From Alphaproteobacteria bacterium UBA1303 (lineage in GTDB: Bacteria > Pseudomonadota > Alphaproteobacteria > Micropepsales > Micropepsaceae), in assembly GCA_002307315.1 (NCBI GenBank), contig DBTZ01000060.1, positions 62,001-126,000 of the forward strand: 64,000 bases of DNA. Reading direction: 5' to 3'. Below are positions 26,924 to 36,398 of the stretch, in pieces. A program made the translations under genes and the position numbers. Below the pieces are notes generated by a model. The model made no database searches. It was not told where the DNA came from and saw only the letters and a program-made list of their open reading frames with translations. How positions within the stretch are numbered: the first letter of the stretch is position 1; every line of letters starts with the position of its first letter.

Positions 26924-28711
26924 ATGATTAAGGAAACCACAAACACCGCAGCAGCGGCGCACGGTTCGGTGTTCAACGCACTGGACTGGTGGATAATCGC
27001 CGCTTTTGCCATCGCCATGGTCGCCGTGGTGCTGATGTCGATGCGCAAAAAGGCCGTATCCGGCAAGGACTACTTCCTGTCGGGCAAAGACAGCAACTGG
27101 CTGCAGATCGGCACCTCGATCTTCTCGTCCAACATCGGTTCCGAGCACCTCGTCGGCCTCGCCGGCGCCGGTTTCGCCACCGGCATGGCGATGGCGCATT
27201 GGGAGATGCAAGGCTGGATCATCCTGGTCTTGGGCTGGGTATTCGTACCGCTCTACGACCGGATGAAGGTCTTCACCATGCCGGAATTCCTCGAACTGCG
27301 CTTCTCGCGCGGCTCAAGGAGCATCCTCAGCGTGCTCACCGTCGCCAGCTTGGTGCTGACCAAGATCGCCGCCACCATCTATGCCGGCGACGTCGTCGTG
27401 CGCACGCTGCTCGGCGTCGATAGCGTCAACATGTTCGGCCACCAGGTGGACATCTTCTGGGTGATCGCGTTGGGGCTGGCCTTCACTACCGGCCTCTACA
27501 CCGTGCTCGGCGGGCTTCGCGTCATCATGTATACGGCGGTGTTGCAGACCCCGGTGCTGATCTTCGGCTCGGTCGCCATTCTGGTCATCGGCCTGCAGGA
27601 ACTCGGCGGCGGCAGCCTGCTCGCCGGTTGGACCGCGATGGTCCATGCCGCCGGCAGCAACATTCATCTGATGCGCCCGGCGAACGATCCCGAATGGTCG
27701 TGGCTGGCGGTGATCCCCGGCTCGATGATCATCGGCTTCTGGTACTGGTGTACCGACCAATACATCGTCCAACGCGTGCTCGCCGGCCAGAACCAGACCG
27801 AGGGCCGCAGGGGCGCCATCCTCGGTGGCGCCTTGAAGCTCACGCCGGTGTTCATTTTCCTCATCCCCGGCATGATCGCCTTCGCCCTCAACAGCATGCC
27901 GGCCAGCGGCTTCCATACCTCGGGCGACGCCGCCTATACTTCGCTGGTCGGTCAAATCCTGCCCCACGGCATCCGCGGCTTCGTCGCCTGCGGCATGATC
28001 GTGGCGCTGATGGCTTCGCTGGGTTCCAAGTTCAATGCCTCGGCGACGCTGTTCACCATGGACTTCTACCGCTATTGGCGGCCGAAGGCTTCGGGGATCG
28101 AAGAAGTGATCACCGGGCGCATCGCCACCGCGGCGATCGTGGTGCTCGGCATTCTTTGGGTGCTGGTGATCAAGAGCCTGCACTCCAACTTGTACGAATA
28201 TTTGCAGAACGTGCAGAGCTACCTGTCGCCGGCCATCGTGGTGTTGTTCGGCCTCGGCGTATTCTGGAAACGCGCCACCGCGCCGGCGGCGTTTTGGGCC
28301 TTCCTGGTCGGCGTAGTGGGCGGCTTTGCGCGCCTCGCCGCCGACATCGTCATGAAGGACCACAAGGTCTATGTCGCCGACCTTAAGCAGCAATTGTTCC
28401 ACCACGTCATCAACCACGATCAGTACATCGCGGCGCTGGCGCCCTTGAAGGCGCAGTACGGCGTAATCTTCGACTTGTGGAACGTCCATTGGCTGTTCTT
28501 CTGCCAATCGTTGCTGCTTTTGACCGGCGCGCTGATGGTTGTCATCAGCTTGCTGACCAAAGCGCCGGATGCTTCCAAGCTGAAGTATTCCTGGTACGGC
28601 GCGACGCCCGAAGAGAAGGCCGTCACCCGCGCCAGTTGGAACGCTATCGATGTCATCGCCAGCATTCTGGTCGTCGTAGCGGTCGTCGCGTTCTATTGGT
28701 TCTTCTGGTAA
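26924..28711 (+). CDS. Sodium/solute symporter family sugar transporter (SglT-like)
   Basis: A 595-residue SSS-family carrier with about 14 hydrophobic segments. The family pattern SSNIGSEHLVGLAGAGFATG near residue 65-85 and GFWYWCTDQYIVQRVLAGQN near 270 match Na+/galactose (vSGLT-type) transporters. It follows araD by 32 bases and is followed by a strong terminator, so it belongs to the arabinose operon and probably imports L-arabinose or D-galactose with Na+. Confidence 0.92.
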   Translation: MIKETTNTAAAAHGSVFNALDWWIIAAFAIAMVAVVLMSMRKKAVSGKDYFLSGKDSNWLQIGTSIFSSNIGSEHLVGLAGAGFATGMAMAHWEMQGWIILVLGWVFVPLYDRMKVFTMPEFLELRFSRGSRSILSVLTVASLVLTKIAATIYAGDVVVRTLLGVDSVNMFGHQVDIFWVIALGLAFTTGLYTVLGGLRVIMYTAVLQTPVLIFGSVAILVIGLQELGGGSLLAGWTAMVHAAGSNIHLMRPANDPEWSWLAVIPGSMIIGFWYWCTDQYIVQRVLAGQNQTEGRRGAILGGALKLTPVFIFLIPGMIAFALNSMPASGFHTSGDAAYTSLVGQILPHGIRGFVACGMIVALMASLGSKFNASATLFTMDFYRYWRPKASGIEEVITGRIATAAIVVLGILWVLVIKSLHSNLYEYLQNVQSYLSPAIVVLFGLGVFWKRATAPAAFWAFLVGVVGGFARLAADIVMKDHKVYVADLKQQLFHHVINHDQYIAALAPLKAQYGVIFDLWNVHWLFFCQSLLLLTGALMVVISLLTKAPDASKLKYSWYGATPEEKAVTRASWNAIDVIASILVVVAVVAFYWFFW

Positions 28712-28729
28712 GCGATCGTTTGACGAAAA

Positions 28730-28768
28730 AAAAAGCGGCGGCCGCATCAGCGGCCGCCGTTTTTTTTT
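28730..28768 (+). terminator. Rho-independent terminator after the SSS transporter gene
   Basis: Arms cggcggccgc and gcggccgccg are perfectly complementary around a four-base loop. The hairpin is preceded by an A-run and followed by nine T, so it can work in both directions: for the ara operon and for the convergent dehydrogenase gene. Confidence 0.93.
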
Positions 28769-28783
28769 GCTTCGTCCTATCCG

Positions 28784-29728
28784 TCAAACCAGGTTCAACG
28801 GCGGCGCCGAGATGTGCTTGCCGATCAGGAAAATGTCGGCCACCAGACGAAACGGCGCCGCATCGACCTCCGACTCGCCCCGCGCGATCAGCTCGGAAAA
28901 GCGACGGTAAAGTGGGGCATATTCGGCATAAACGCCGTCCGGGCTATCCGGCAAATTCCGCCGTTCGCCGTCGACGGCGAACACCCTGGCGGAATCGGCA
29001 AGCCGCATCTTTCCGTCCGCCGCGGTCAACTCGATATCCCAGGACTGCTCGCCCTGGCAAAAAAAGTCTAGGGCGGCGGTAATCCCGGCACCGCTTTCGG
29101 TACGGAAGGCGATGTCGGCGGCGACCGGCGTTTGGCAATTGGACGGGAAAAACAGTTCGGCCGCCTCGACGAGGACGGCTTCCGGCAAAATTCGGGTCAG
29201 AATAGAGACGGCATTGATGCCGGGATCGAATACGCCGAAGCCGCCGCTCCGCCAAATCCAGTCCTGGCCGGGGTGAAAGCGGCGCACATCTTCCTTCCAC
29301 ACGATGTGCCCGCCGACCACCTTGCGGCCTTTCAGCCATTCCTCCGCGTCGGCCACCCGCGGGGCATAGCGAAGATGCCACGTTTGAAACAACGTCCGCC
29401 GCTTGCGGCGGGCCGCATCTTCGAGCCAATCCAGTTCGGCCATCGTTGCACAGGGAGGTTTTTCGAGAAAAACGTGCTTGCCGGCTTCGAGAGCCAGCCG
29501 CGCCGCGGCAAAATGCGTCGCCGGCGGACTCGCCACCACCACCGCGTCGATATCCGGCCGGGCGTCGAGCATCGTTTCGAGGGTGGTGAAATTATCGATG
29601 CCGTCGACTTTTGCGCTGCGGCTGACGCAAGCCGTAAGTTCGAAGTCCGGATCGGCGATGACCACAGGTATATGCTGTTCGCGGGCGATTTTCCCGATTC
29701 CGACCAGACCGATCCGAATTTTCGTCAT
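28784..29728 (-). CDS. Gfo/Idh/MocA-type L-arabinose/D-galactose 1-dehydrogenase
   Basis: A 314-residue NAD(P)-dependent dehydrogenase. The Rossmann motif is GLVGIGKIAREQHIP, followed by EKPPCATMAELDWLE with the catalytic Lys. The segment WKEDVRRFHPGQDWIWRSGG and FDPGINAVSILTRILPEA closely resemble the Azospirillum L-arabinose 1-dehydrogenase and Pseudomonas galactose dehydrogenase, which oxidise these sugars to lactones. The ATG at 29728 has GGAG 7 bases upstream. It is divergent from the LacI gene and could feed an oxidative arabinose or galactose route; lactonase and dehydratase genes are not in the window. Confidence 0.87.
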   Translation of the reverse strand: MTKIRIGLVGIGKIAREQHIPVVIADPDFELTACVSRSAKVDGIDNFTTLETMLDARPDIDAVVVASPPATHFAAARLALEAGKHVFLEKPPCATMAELDWLEDAARRKRRTLFQTWHLRYAPRVADAEEWLKGRKVVGGHIVWKEDVRRFHPGQDWIWRSGGFGVFDPGINAVSILTRILPEAVLVEAAELFFPSNCQTPVAADIAFRTESGAGITAALDFFCQGEQSWDIELTAADGKMRLADSARVFAVDGERRNLPDSPDGVYAEYAPLYRRFSELIARGESEVDAAPFRLVADIFLIGKHISAPPLNLV

Positions 29729-29919
29729 CGGGTTACTCCAGCCCCCATATTTTATCGCGCATACGAACCGACCGCCAACCGCCCGATGCAGGGAACGAGG
29801 CGAACGCCCCCCCGACGCCGGCGACATCTTTTCGAAGCCGCAGGGGTTTTACAAGTGCGGCGAGACAAACACGGCATGACCGACGGGCACCCGCGTTGCG
29901 GTTGCGTCATCCGCAACCT

Positions 29920-29933
29920 TGATAACAGTATCG
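29920..29933. promoter_or_regulatory. Probable LacI-type operator between the dehydrogenase and LacI genes
   Basis: tgataacagtatcg matches the site at 31185-31198 (tgataacgctatca) at 11 of 14 positions. It lies 102 bases before the LacI start in a 306-base divergent spacer that otherwise shows no gene, so autoregulation and control of the dehydrogenase gene are both plausible. Confidence 0.55.
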
Positions 29934-30034
29934 CATGGGTTAATGTACATCACATGCCGGTGAAGCCTGTGACGCCGATTTTGTCGTATCGTCGGCCGGT
30001 TTTCTGCCGCGGGCGCACCCAATAGAATAACTAC

Positions 30035-31111
30035 ATGGATCAAAAGGATAAATTTCACAAGCCGTCCAAGCCGAGCCGCCGACACAACGGCGCGGCGACG
30101 ATTCTCGACGTGGCAAACCGCGCCGGCGTATCGCCGATGACGGTTTCGCGGGTGATCAACGGGGCGAAAAACGTGCGCGACGCTACCCGCGCCGTCGTGT
30201 TGCAATCGGTGACGGAACTGAACTATGCGCCCAATCCGGCCGCGCGCAGCTTGGCCGGGTCGCAAGGTGCCCGCATCGGCCTTTTGTACTCGAATCCGAG
30301 CGCGGCCTATTTGAGCGAATTTTTGGTCGGGGCGCTCGACCAATCGAGCCGCAAGGCCGCCCGGATCATGCTGGAAAAGTGCGAAAGCAATGCCGCCGCC
30401 CAAATCACCGCGGTACGCAAGCTGATTCAGGGCGGGGTCGATGCGGCGCTGCTGCCGCCGCCGATGGGCGAAGCCGAGACGGTCCTGGGCGAGCTGCTGG
30501 CCAACGAACTGCCGGTGGTGGCGGTCGCTTGCGGTCGTACCAATGTCAAAGCGTCCTGCGTGCGAATCGACGATTTCGCCGCGGCGCAGGAGATGACCGA
30601 ATACCTCTTGTCGCTCGGCCATACCCGGATCGGCTTCATCCGCGGCCATCCCAACCAGTCGGTTTCGAGTATGCGCGAAAGCGGCTTCCTCGCCGCCATG
30701 CAACGCTCCGGCTTGGCGTTCGATCCGGCCATGCTGGTGCAGGGTTATTTCAGCTACCGCTCGGGGATGGAGGCGGCGTGGCAGCTTTTGTCGCTCGACC
30801 GGCCGCCGACCGCGATTTTCGCCAGCAACGACGACATGGCCGCCGCCGCCGTCGCCGTGGCCCACCGCAAGCACCTCGAAGTCCCCGCCGATCTGTCGGT
30901 GGTGGGGTTTGACGACACCTCGATCGCCACCACGATCTGGCCCGAACTGACCACGATTCATCAACCGGTAGCGGCAATGGCGGAAATCGCTCTCGATCTG
31001 GCGGTGCGTGCGGTGCGCAAACAGCGCGCCGGCATCGCGACCAAGCCGGTCGACCATTTGGTGACCTATTCGCTGGTCAAGCGCCAATCGGCGGTTTCGC
31101 CGCGCCGATAA
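30035..31111 (+). CDS. LacI family transcriptional regulator
   Basis: A 358-residue regulator. The helix-turn-helix and hinge are at about residues 22-75 (ILDVANRAGVSPMTVSRVIN, NPAARSLAGSQ). The periplasmic-binding-protein-like sensor domain follows, with PTAIFASNDDMAAAAV and LSVVGFDDTSIATTIWPELT. An N-terminal basic extension of about 20 residues precedes the HTH. Matching LacI-type palindromes lie before this gene and before the MFS gene. The effector is probably a sugar from the local pathway. Confidence 0.93.
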   Translation: MDQKDKFHKPSKPSRRHNGAATILDVANRAGVSPMTVSRVINGAKNVRDATRAVVLQSVTELNYAPNPAARSLAGSQGARIGLLYSNPSAAYLSEFLVGALDQSSRKAARIMLEKCESNAAAQITAVRKLIQGGVDAALLPPPMGEAETVLGELLANELPVVAVACGRTNVKASCVRIDDFAAAQEMTEYLLSLGHTRIGFIRGHPNQSVSSMRESGFLAAMQRSGLAFDPAMLVQGYFSYRSGMEAAWQLLSLDRPPTAIFASNDDMAAAAVAVAHRKHLEVPADLSVVGFDDTSIATTIWPELTTIHQPVAAMAEIALDLAVRAVRKQRAGIATKPVDHLVTYSLVKRQSAVSPRR

Positions 31112-31184
31112 TGAGCCACCGTCAACCTTAAAGCGTATCGGGCCTCGCGGCACGATAATTTGACCGTTTTGTCCGCTTGCGCGC

Positions 31185-31198
31185 TGATAACGCTATCA
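31185..31198. promoter_or_regulatory. LacI-type operator upstream of the MFS sugar porter
   Basis: tgataacgctatca is palindromic (tgata/tatca) around a central CG step, the usual form of LacI-family sites. It sits 74 bases after the LacI gene and 105 bases before the MFS start. Confidence 0.68.
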
Positions 31199-31302
31199 TT
31201 ACCGTCCCCCCCCAACGCGAGACGGACTTGACGAAGAAAACAATGCCGGTCCGCCGCGACGGAGGATACGGGTACTTCAGCATAACAAAGAGGGGTATGC
31301 CT

Positions 31303-32757
31303 ATGGCTAAGTCCAATACGGCATTGGTAGTGGGCCTGACGCTGATTGCGGCGTTGGGTGGGCTTCTGTTCGGTTACGACACCGCGGTGATTTCCGGCGC
31401 GGTGGCGGCCATTGATCATAACTTCATTACGCCGTTGCATTTGTCCGAAACGGCCGCCGGCAGTCTTTCCGGCTGGACGATTTCCTGCGCCTTGGCCGGC
31501 TGCATCATCGGTGCCGGCGTTGCCGGACCGGTGGCCACCCGCTACGGACGCAAGCCGGCTTTAATGCTGGCGGCGGTGATGTTCTTTCTCGGCGCCCTGG
31601 GTTCGGCGATGCCGGAGATCGGTTTCGCGCCGATCGGCAACATCGGACCGGAAGCGCTCACCCCCTTCATCATCTATCGTATCGTCGGCGGCATCGGCGT
31701 CGGCATCGCTTCGATGGTATCGCCGATGTTCATCGCCGAAATCGCTCCGCCCGCGGTGCGCGGCCGGCTGGTCACCTTCCAGCAGATCGCCATCGTCGGC
31801 GGCATGCTGGTGGTCTATTTCGTCAACTGGGGCATCGCTTCCCAGGGTGACGATGCCTGGATCCTTTCCGTTGGCTGGCGCTGGATGTTGGCCTCGGCGG
31901 TGATCCCGTCGTCGCTGTTCTTCGGTCTGATGTTGCTGGTGCCCGATACCCCGCGGTGGTACGTGCAGCGCGGCCGCGATGCCGATGCGCTCAAGGTTCT
32001 CCGGCGCATCAGCAGCGAGGACGATGCCCAGAAGACCTTGGCCGAGATCAAGGAAACCTTGGTCGTACACACCCGCCCGCTGCTCAGCTTCGGCATCGTC
32101 GTGCTGATCGTCGGCATTCTGTTGTCGGTGTTCCAGCAGTTCGTCGGCATCAATGCGGTGCTCTATTACGGGCCGCTGATGTTCAAGAACCTCGGCGCCG
32201 GGACCAATGCCGCCTTCCTCAACACCGTCGGCCTCGGCGTGGCGATGGTGGTGTTCACCGTGGTCGCCCAGTTTCTGGTCGACAAATGGGGCCGCAAGCC
32301 GCTGCTGGTCACCGGTTCGGCGATCATGGCGGTGGCGATGATCGCGCTCGGGTTCCTGTTTCACCTGAACGGTACTGGGGTCGCCGGCGAAATGACCATG
32401 ACCCGCGAGACCGGTATGTGGGGATTGTTGTGGGTGGTGGTCTACATCGCCGGGTTCTCGCTGTCGTGGGGCCCAATCGTTTGGGTGATGCTGGCGGAAA
32501 TTTTCCCCAACTCGATCAAGGGCCAGGCGATGGCGATCGCGGTGGCGGCGCAATGGATCGCCAACCTGTTCGTCTCGTGGTCGTTCAAGGTTATGGACGG
32601 CAGTTCGGCGCTCAACGCCGCCTTCAACCACGGGTTCGCCTATTGGGTGTACGGCGCGTGCAGCATCGCGTCCGGCATCTTCGTCTGGCGCATGGTGCCC
32701 GAGACCAAGGGTCGCAGCCTGGAGGCCATTCAGGAGCTGTGGCACAAGAAAAAATAA
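31303..32757 (+). CDS. MFS sugar porter (XylE/AraE-like H+ symporter)
   Basis: A 484-residue sugar-porter-family protein with 12 predicted membrane segments. Family signatures are GGLLFGYDTAVISGA, RYGRKPALMLAAVMFF, RIVGGIGVGIASMVSPMFIAE, the PDTPRWYVQRGRD loop, QQFVGINAVLYYGP and MVPETKGRSLEAIQE. ATG codons are at 31297 and 31303; GAGGGG at 31290-31295 is properly spaced only for 31303. It probably imports a pentose or hexose with protons. A terminator follows at 32788. Confidence 0.93.
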   Translation: MAKSNTALVVGLTLIAALGGLLFGYDTAVISGAVAAIDHNFITPLHLSETAAGSLSGWTISCALAGCIIGAGVAGPVATRYGRKPALMLAAVMFFLGALGSAMPEIGFAPIGNIGPEALTPFIIYRIVGGIGVGIASMVSPMFIAEIAPPAVRGRLVTFQQIAIVGGMLVVYFVNWGIASQGDDAWILSVGWRWMLASAVIPSSLFFGLMLLVPDTPRWYVQRGRDADALKVLRRISSEDDAQKTLAEIKETLVVHTRPLLSFGIVVLIVGILLSVFQQFVGINAVLYYGPLMFKNLGAGTNAAFLNTVGLGVAMVVFTVVAQFLVDKWGRKPLLVTGSAIMAVAMIALGFLFHLNGTGVAGEMTMTRETGMWGLLWVVVYIAGFSLSWGPIVWVMLAEIFPNSIKGQAMAIAVAAQWIANLFVSWSFKVMDGSSALNAAFNHGFAYWVYGACSIASGIFVWRMVPETKGRSLEAIQELWHKKK

Positions 32758-32787
32758 GGCCGCAAATTCGCGATTGACGTACAAAAG

Positions 32788-32822
32788 CACGATCCGGCTT
32801 GACCGCCGGGTCGTGTTTTTTT
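32788..32822 (+). terminator. Rho-independent terminator after the MFS gene
   Basis: Arms cacgatccgg and ccgggtcgtg pair with one mismatch and are followed by seven T. Confidence 0.82.
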
Positions 32823-32900
32823 CATTCGGTATCGGGCGCTTCCTTAAAAAAAAGGAACCGGTTTTCGCCGGATTACGCGCGACATCCTGCGGAGGAGCGC

Positions 32901-33767
32901 ATGATTGCGCTAAAAGCAAGCGGTTACGAACTCGTCCTCACACCCGATGTCGGCGCCAGCATCGGCCGGTTCGGCTATATCGGCGCGCCGGTGCTGCGTA
33001 CCGTCGCCGCCGGCATCGTCCATGCCGCCGACAGTTGCTGCTATCCGCTGGTTCCCTTCGCCAACCGGATCGAGAACGGATGCTTGCGTTTCGGCGGCAG
33101 CGAAATCCGCCTGAAGCCCAACCTGGGCAATCACCCCCATCCCTTGCACGGCCACGGCTGGCTGGAAGACTGGCGGATGGTATCGTGTACCCAGACCTCT
33201 GCGGTGTTCGCCTTCGATCACGAAAAGGACGAATGGCCTTGGGCCTATACGTCCGAACAGAGCTTCGCGCTGGGTGACGACGGATTGAAGATCCGCCTTT
33301 CGGTGCGCAACCGCGCGTCGACGCCGATGCCGGTCAGTTTGGGCCTTCATCCGTACTTTCCGCGCCGAGCCGGCACCGTATTGAAAGCGCGCGTCGGCGG
33401 GGTTTGGCTGGCCGATGCCTTGACGATCCCCACCGAGCATGTTGCGGCAGGATCGGTTTTCGATCCGTCCGGCGGCGTTTTGTTGCGGGATGCCCCCTTC
33501 GTCGACCATTGCTTCACCGGCTGGGACGGCGTTGTGCGGATAGAGCAGCCCGATCTGGGCATCGTGCTGACCATACAGGCATCTGCGGAATGCCCCTTTC
33601 TCCATTGCTACCTTCCGCAAGGCGCCGATTTTTTTGCCGCCGAACCGGTCAGCGCCATGCCCAATTCCTTCAACCGGCCGGAAGATGCGGCAATCACCGG
33701 CGCGCGGGCGCTGCCGCCGGGCGAACGCTTCGCCGTCGAAATGCGCATCGCGGCCGCCCCGCTGTAA
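32901..33767 (+). CDS. Aldose 1-epimerase family protein, cytosolic
   Basis: A 288-residue protein of the galactose-mutarotase superfamily. VPFANRIENGCLRFGG, HPLHGHGWLEDW with a candidate catalytic His, SLGLHPYFPR with the second His, and the acidic AAEPVSAMPNSFNRPED agree with the family. There is no signal peptide, unlike the exported GalM at 21396. GGAGG at 32891 supports the ATG at 32901. Its 25-base gap to the GH3 gene suggests joint transcription. Confidence 0.9.
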   Translation: MIALKASGYELVLTPDVGASIGRFGYIGAPVLRTVAAGIVHAADSCCYPLVPFANRIENGCLRFGGSEIRLKPNLGNHPHPLHGHGWLEDWRMVSCTQTSAVFAFDHEKDEWPWAYTSEQSFALGDDGLKIRLSVRNRASTPMPVSLGLHPYFPRRAGTVLKARVGGVWLADALTIPTEHVAAGSVFDPSGGVLLRDAPFVDHCFTGWDGVVRIEQPDLGIVLTIQASAECPFLHCYLPQGADFFAAEPVSAMPNSFNRPEDAAITGARALPPGERFAVEMRIAAAPL

Positions 33768-33792
33768 CATTCCACCGACAAAGGGTGACGAG

Positions 33793-36369
33793 ATGAACCG
33801 CTCCGTGTTTTCGATTTTTTCGCTGGCCGCCGGTCTGCTGCTGGCGCAGTCGGCGTTTGCTTCGGACACAAAACCGCTTGCCCCCCCTCCGGCAGCCGCC
33901 TGGCCGTCCGATGCCGATTTCGCCGTTTCGCGCACCGTTCACCCGGACATCTGGCCGAAAGGAAAAAGCGGCGTGGCCCGCGATCCGGCGATCGAGGCCG
34001 AAGTGGCCCGGCTAGTGGCGCAAATGACATTGGAAGAAAAAGTCGGTCAGATTATTCAAGCCGACATCGCCTATGTCGCCCCCAAGGACGTGCGCACCTA
34101 TCATCTCGGCTCTGTCCTCAACGGCGGCAGTTCCGGCCCCTACGGCAACGACAGGGCCCCGGCCGCCGACTGGCTGAAGCTGGCCGACGAATTCTATGCC
34201 GCTTCGACCGGCGGAAGCACCGGCAAGCCGAAAATCCCGGTGATCTGGGGTATGGATGCGGTACACGGCAACACCAACATCATCGGCGCCACCATCTTCC
34301 CGCACAACATCGGTCTGGGGGCGATGCGCGACGTCGGGCTGATGCGCAAAATCGGCGAGATTACCGCCGAAGAAGTGCGCATCGTCGGCGGCGACTGGAC
34401 GTTCGCGCCGACCGTTGCGGTGGTGCAGAACGACCGCTGGGGCCGCACCTACGAAAGCTATGCGGAAAATCCGGCGTTGGTGGCCGAATACGCCAAAGCC
34501 ATCGTCGAGGGCATTCAGGGCAAACCGGCCGATCCCGATTTTCTTAAAGGTCCGCACGTCATCGCCACCGCCAAGCATTTTCTCGGCGACGGCGGAACCG
34601 ACAACGGGCACGATCAAGGCGACAATCTGTATTCCGAGCCGGCCTTGCGCGATGTGTTCTCGCCGCCCTACCGCGCCGCCATCGAAGCCGGCGTGCAGAC
34701 GGTGATGGCCTCGTTCTCAAGCTGGCGCGGCAACAAGATGCACGGCAGCCGGGCGTTTCTCAACGACATTCTGGTCGACCGGTTCGGATTCGACGGCTTC
34801 GTCGTCGGCGATTGGAACGGCCATGCGCAAGTTCAAGGTTGCGACCAGGTTCATTGTCCGCAGGCGGTTAATGCCGGCCTCGACATGTTCATGGCGCCGG
34901 ACGGCTGGAAGAAACTTTACGAAAATACTCTGGCCGAGGTGAAAGCCGGCACCATTCCCGAGGCGCGGCTCGACGAGGCGGTGGCGCGAATCCTAAGGGT
35001 GAAACTACGCGCCGGGGTGATCGACGCGCCCAAGCCTTCGGCGCGGCCCTTGGCCGGCCGCTTCGAGCGGCTCGGCTCGCCCGAACATCGCGCGGTGGCA
35101 CGCCAGGCGGTGCGCGAAAGTTTGGTGCTGCTCAAAAACGACGGCCGGGCGCTGCCGCTCAACCCCAAACTCAACGTGCTGGTGGCCGGCCCCGGCGCCG
35201 ACGACATGACGATGCAGAGCGGCGGCTGGACCGTTTCGTGGCAGGGCGACGGCAACAGCAGAGCCGATTATCCTCATGCCGACACTATTTTCGACGGTAT
35301 CCGCGCGGCGGTTCAAACCGCCGGCGGCACCGCCGTCTTAAGCATCGACGGCCGCTTCAAGACCAAGCCGGACGTTGCCATCGTGGTGTTCGGCGAGCCA
35401 CCCTATGCGGAAACCCGCGGCGACCGCACCACCGTCAATTTTCAGGGCAACGACCGCAAGGCGCTTCGGCTATTGCTGGGATTGAAGGAAAAGGGCATCC
35501 CGGTGGTGGCGGTGCTGCTGTCCGGCCGGCCGCTTTACGTTACCCCGGAAATCAACGCCGCCGACGCCTTTGTCGCCGCCTTCCTGCCGGGAGGCGAAGG
35601 CGCCGGCATTGCCGATGTGCTGTTCGCCGCGCCCGGCGGCACGCCGCGTTACGACTTCAGCGGCAAGCTGTCCTTTTCGTGGCCGCGCGCGCCGGACCAG
35701 ACGCCGCTCAATCTCGGCAGCGAGCCATACTATCCGCTGTTTCCCTACGGCTATGGGCTATCATACGCCGCACCGCGCAACCTCGGCCGATTGCCGGAAG
35801 CCGCAGGAGACGCAGCGGCGGAAGGCGCCGGCAATTTCATCGAGAACGGCCGAGCCGCCGCCGCCTGGACCTTGGCCCTGACGGGACCGGCAAATGTGCG
35901 TGTCCCGCTTGATCGCACCCCGACGGAGACACCGGGCGGATTTATCAAGGCATCGAGAATCGACCGTCTCGCGCAGGAGGATTCGCTGGCGCTCGAATGG
36001 GCAGGGCAAGGCAAGGCCGATCTGGTGCTGTTCGGACCGCCGGCGAACGTGCAGCGTCAGCTTAAGGAAGATTTTTCGCTTAACCTTATCGTTCGAATCG
36101 ATGCCGCCCCGGACAAACCGGTAACGCTGGCGATGGGCTACCGCACATTCGGCGAGCTTAACGTGACTGGGGCGCTGACCCAGGCAAACGGCAAGGGATG
36201 GGTGAAGCTACGGGTTCGGCTTTCCTGCTTGGCCAAGGCGGGGGCGAACCTGGATGCGGTCGCAGTTCCGTTGCGGCTGTCCACCGAGGGGAAACTTTCC
36301 CTCGCGCTCTATTCGGCGCGGTTGGACATCGGCCCCGGCAAGGGATGCGTGACGATTTCGCGCCTATAA
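33793..36369 (+). CDS. Secreted GH3 family beta-glucosidase/exo-glucanase
   Basis: An 858-residue GH3 enzyme with a signal peptide (cut near QSAFA-SDTKP). The (beta/alpha)8 domain includes MTLEEKVGQIIQADIAYV, IPVIWGMDAVHGNTN, ATAKHFLGDGGTDNGHDQGD and the nucleophile Asp in GFVVGDWNGH. The second alpha/beta domain carries LVLLKNDGRALPL and GAGIADVLF. A C-terminal extension of about 140 residues (from about 720) follows the PYGYGLSY region. It is similar in build to exo-1,3/1,4-beta-glucanases; the true substrate may be a beta-glucoside or beta-xyloside. Confidence 0.93.
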   Translation: MNRSVFSIFSLAAGLLLAQSAFASDTKPLAPPPAAAWPSDADFAVSRTVHPDIWPKGKSGVARDPAIEAEVARLVAQMTLEEKVGQIIQADIAYVAPKDVRTYHLGSVLNGGSSGPYGNDRAPAADWLKLADEFYAASTGGSTGKPKIPVIWGMDAVHGNTNIIGATIFPHNIGLGAMRDVGLMRKIGEITAEEVRIVGGDWTFAPTVAVVQNDRWGRTYESYAENPALVAEYAKAIVEGIQGKPADPDFLKGPHVIATAKHFLGDGGTDNGHDQGDNLYSEPALRDVFSPPYRAAIEAGVQTVMASFSSWRGNKMHGSRAFLNDILVDRFGFDGFVVGDWNGHAQVQGCDQVHCPQAVNAGLDMFMAPDGWKKLYENTLAEVKAGTIPEARLDEAVARILRVKLRAGVIDAPKPSARPLAGRFERLGSPEHRAVARQAVRESLVLLKNDGRALPLNPKLNVLVAGPGADDMTMQSGGWTVSWQGDGNSRADYPHADTIFDGIRAAVQTAGGTAVLSIDGRFKTKPDVAIVVFGEPPYAETRGDRTTVNFQGNDRKALRLLLGLKEKGIPVVAVLLSGRPLYVTPEINAADAFVAAFLPGGEGAGIADVLFAAPGGTPRYDFSGKLSFSWPRAPDQTPLNLGSEPYYPLFPYGYGLSYAAPRNLGRLPEAAGDAAAEGAGNFIENGRAAAAWTLALTGPANVRVPLDRTPTETPGGFIKASRIDRLAQEDSLALEWAGQGKADLVLFGPPANVQRQLKEDFSLNLIVRIDAAPDKPVTLAMGYRTFGELNVTGALTQANGKGWVKLRVRLSCLAKAGANLDAVAVPLRLSTEGKLSLALYSARLDIGPGKGCVTISRL

Positions 36370-36398
36370 ATGCTTTTGCGCGCGCAGCTTTGCTCTTA

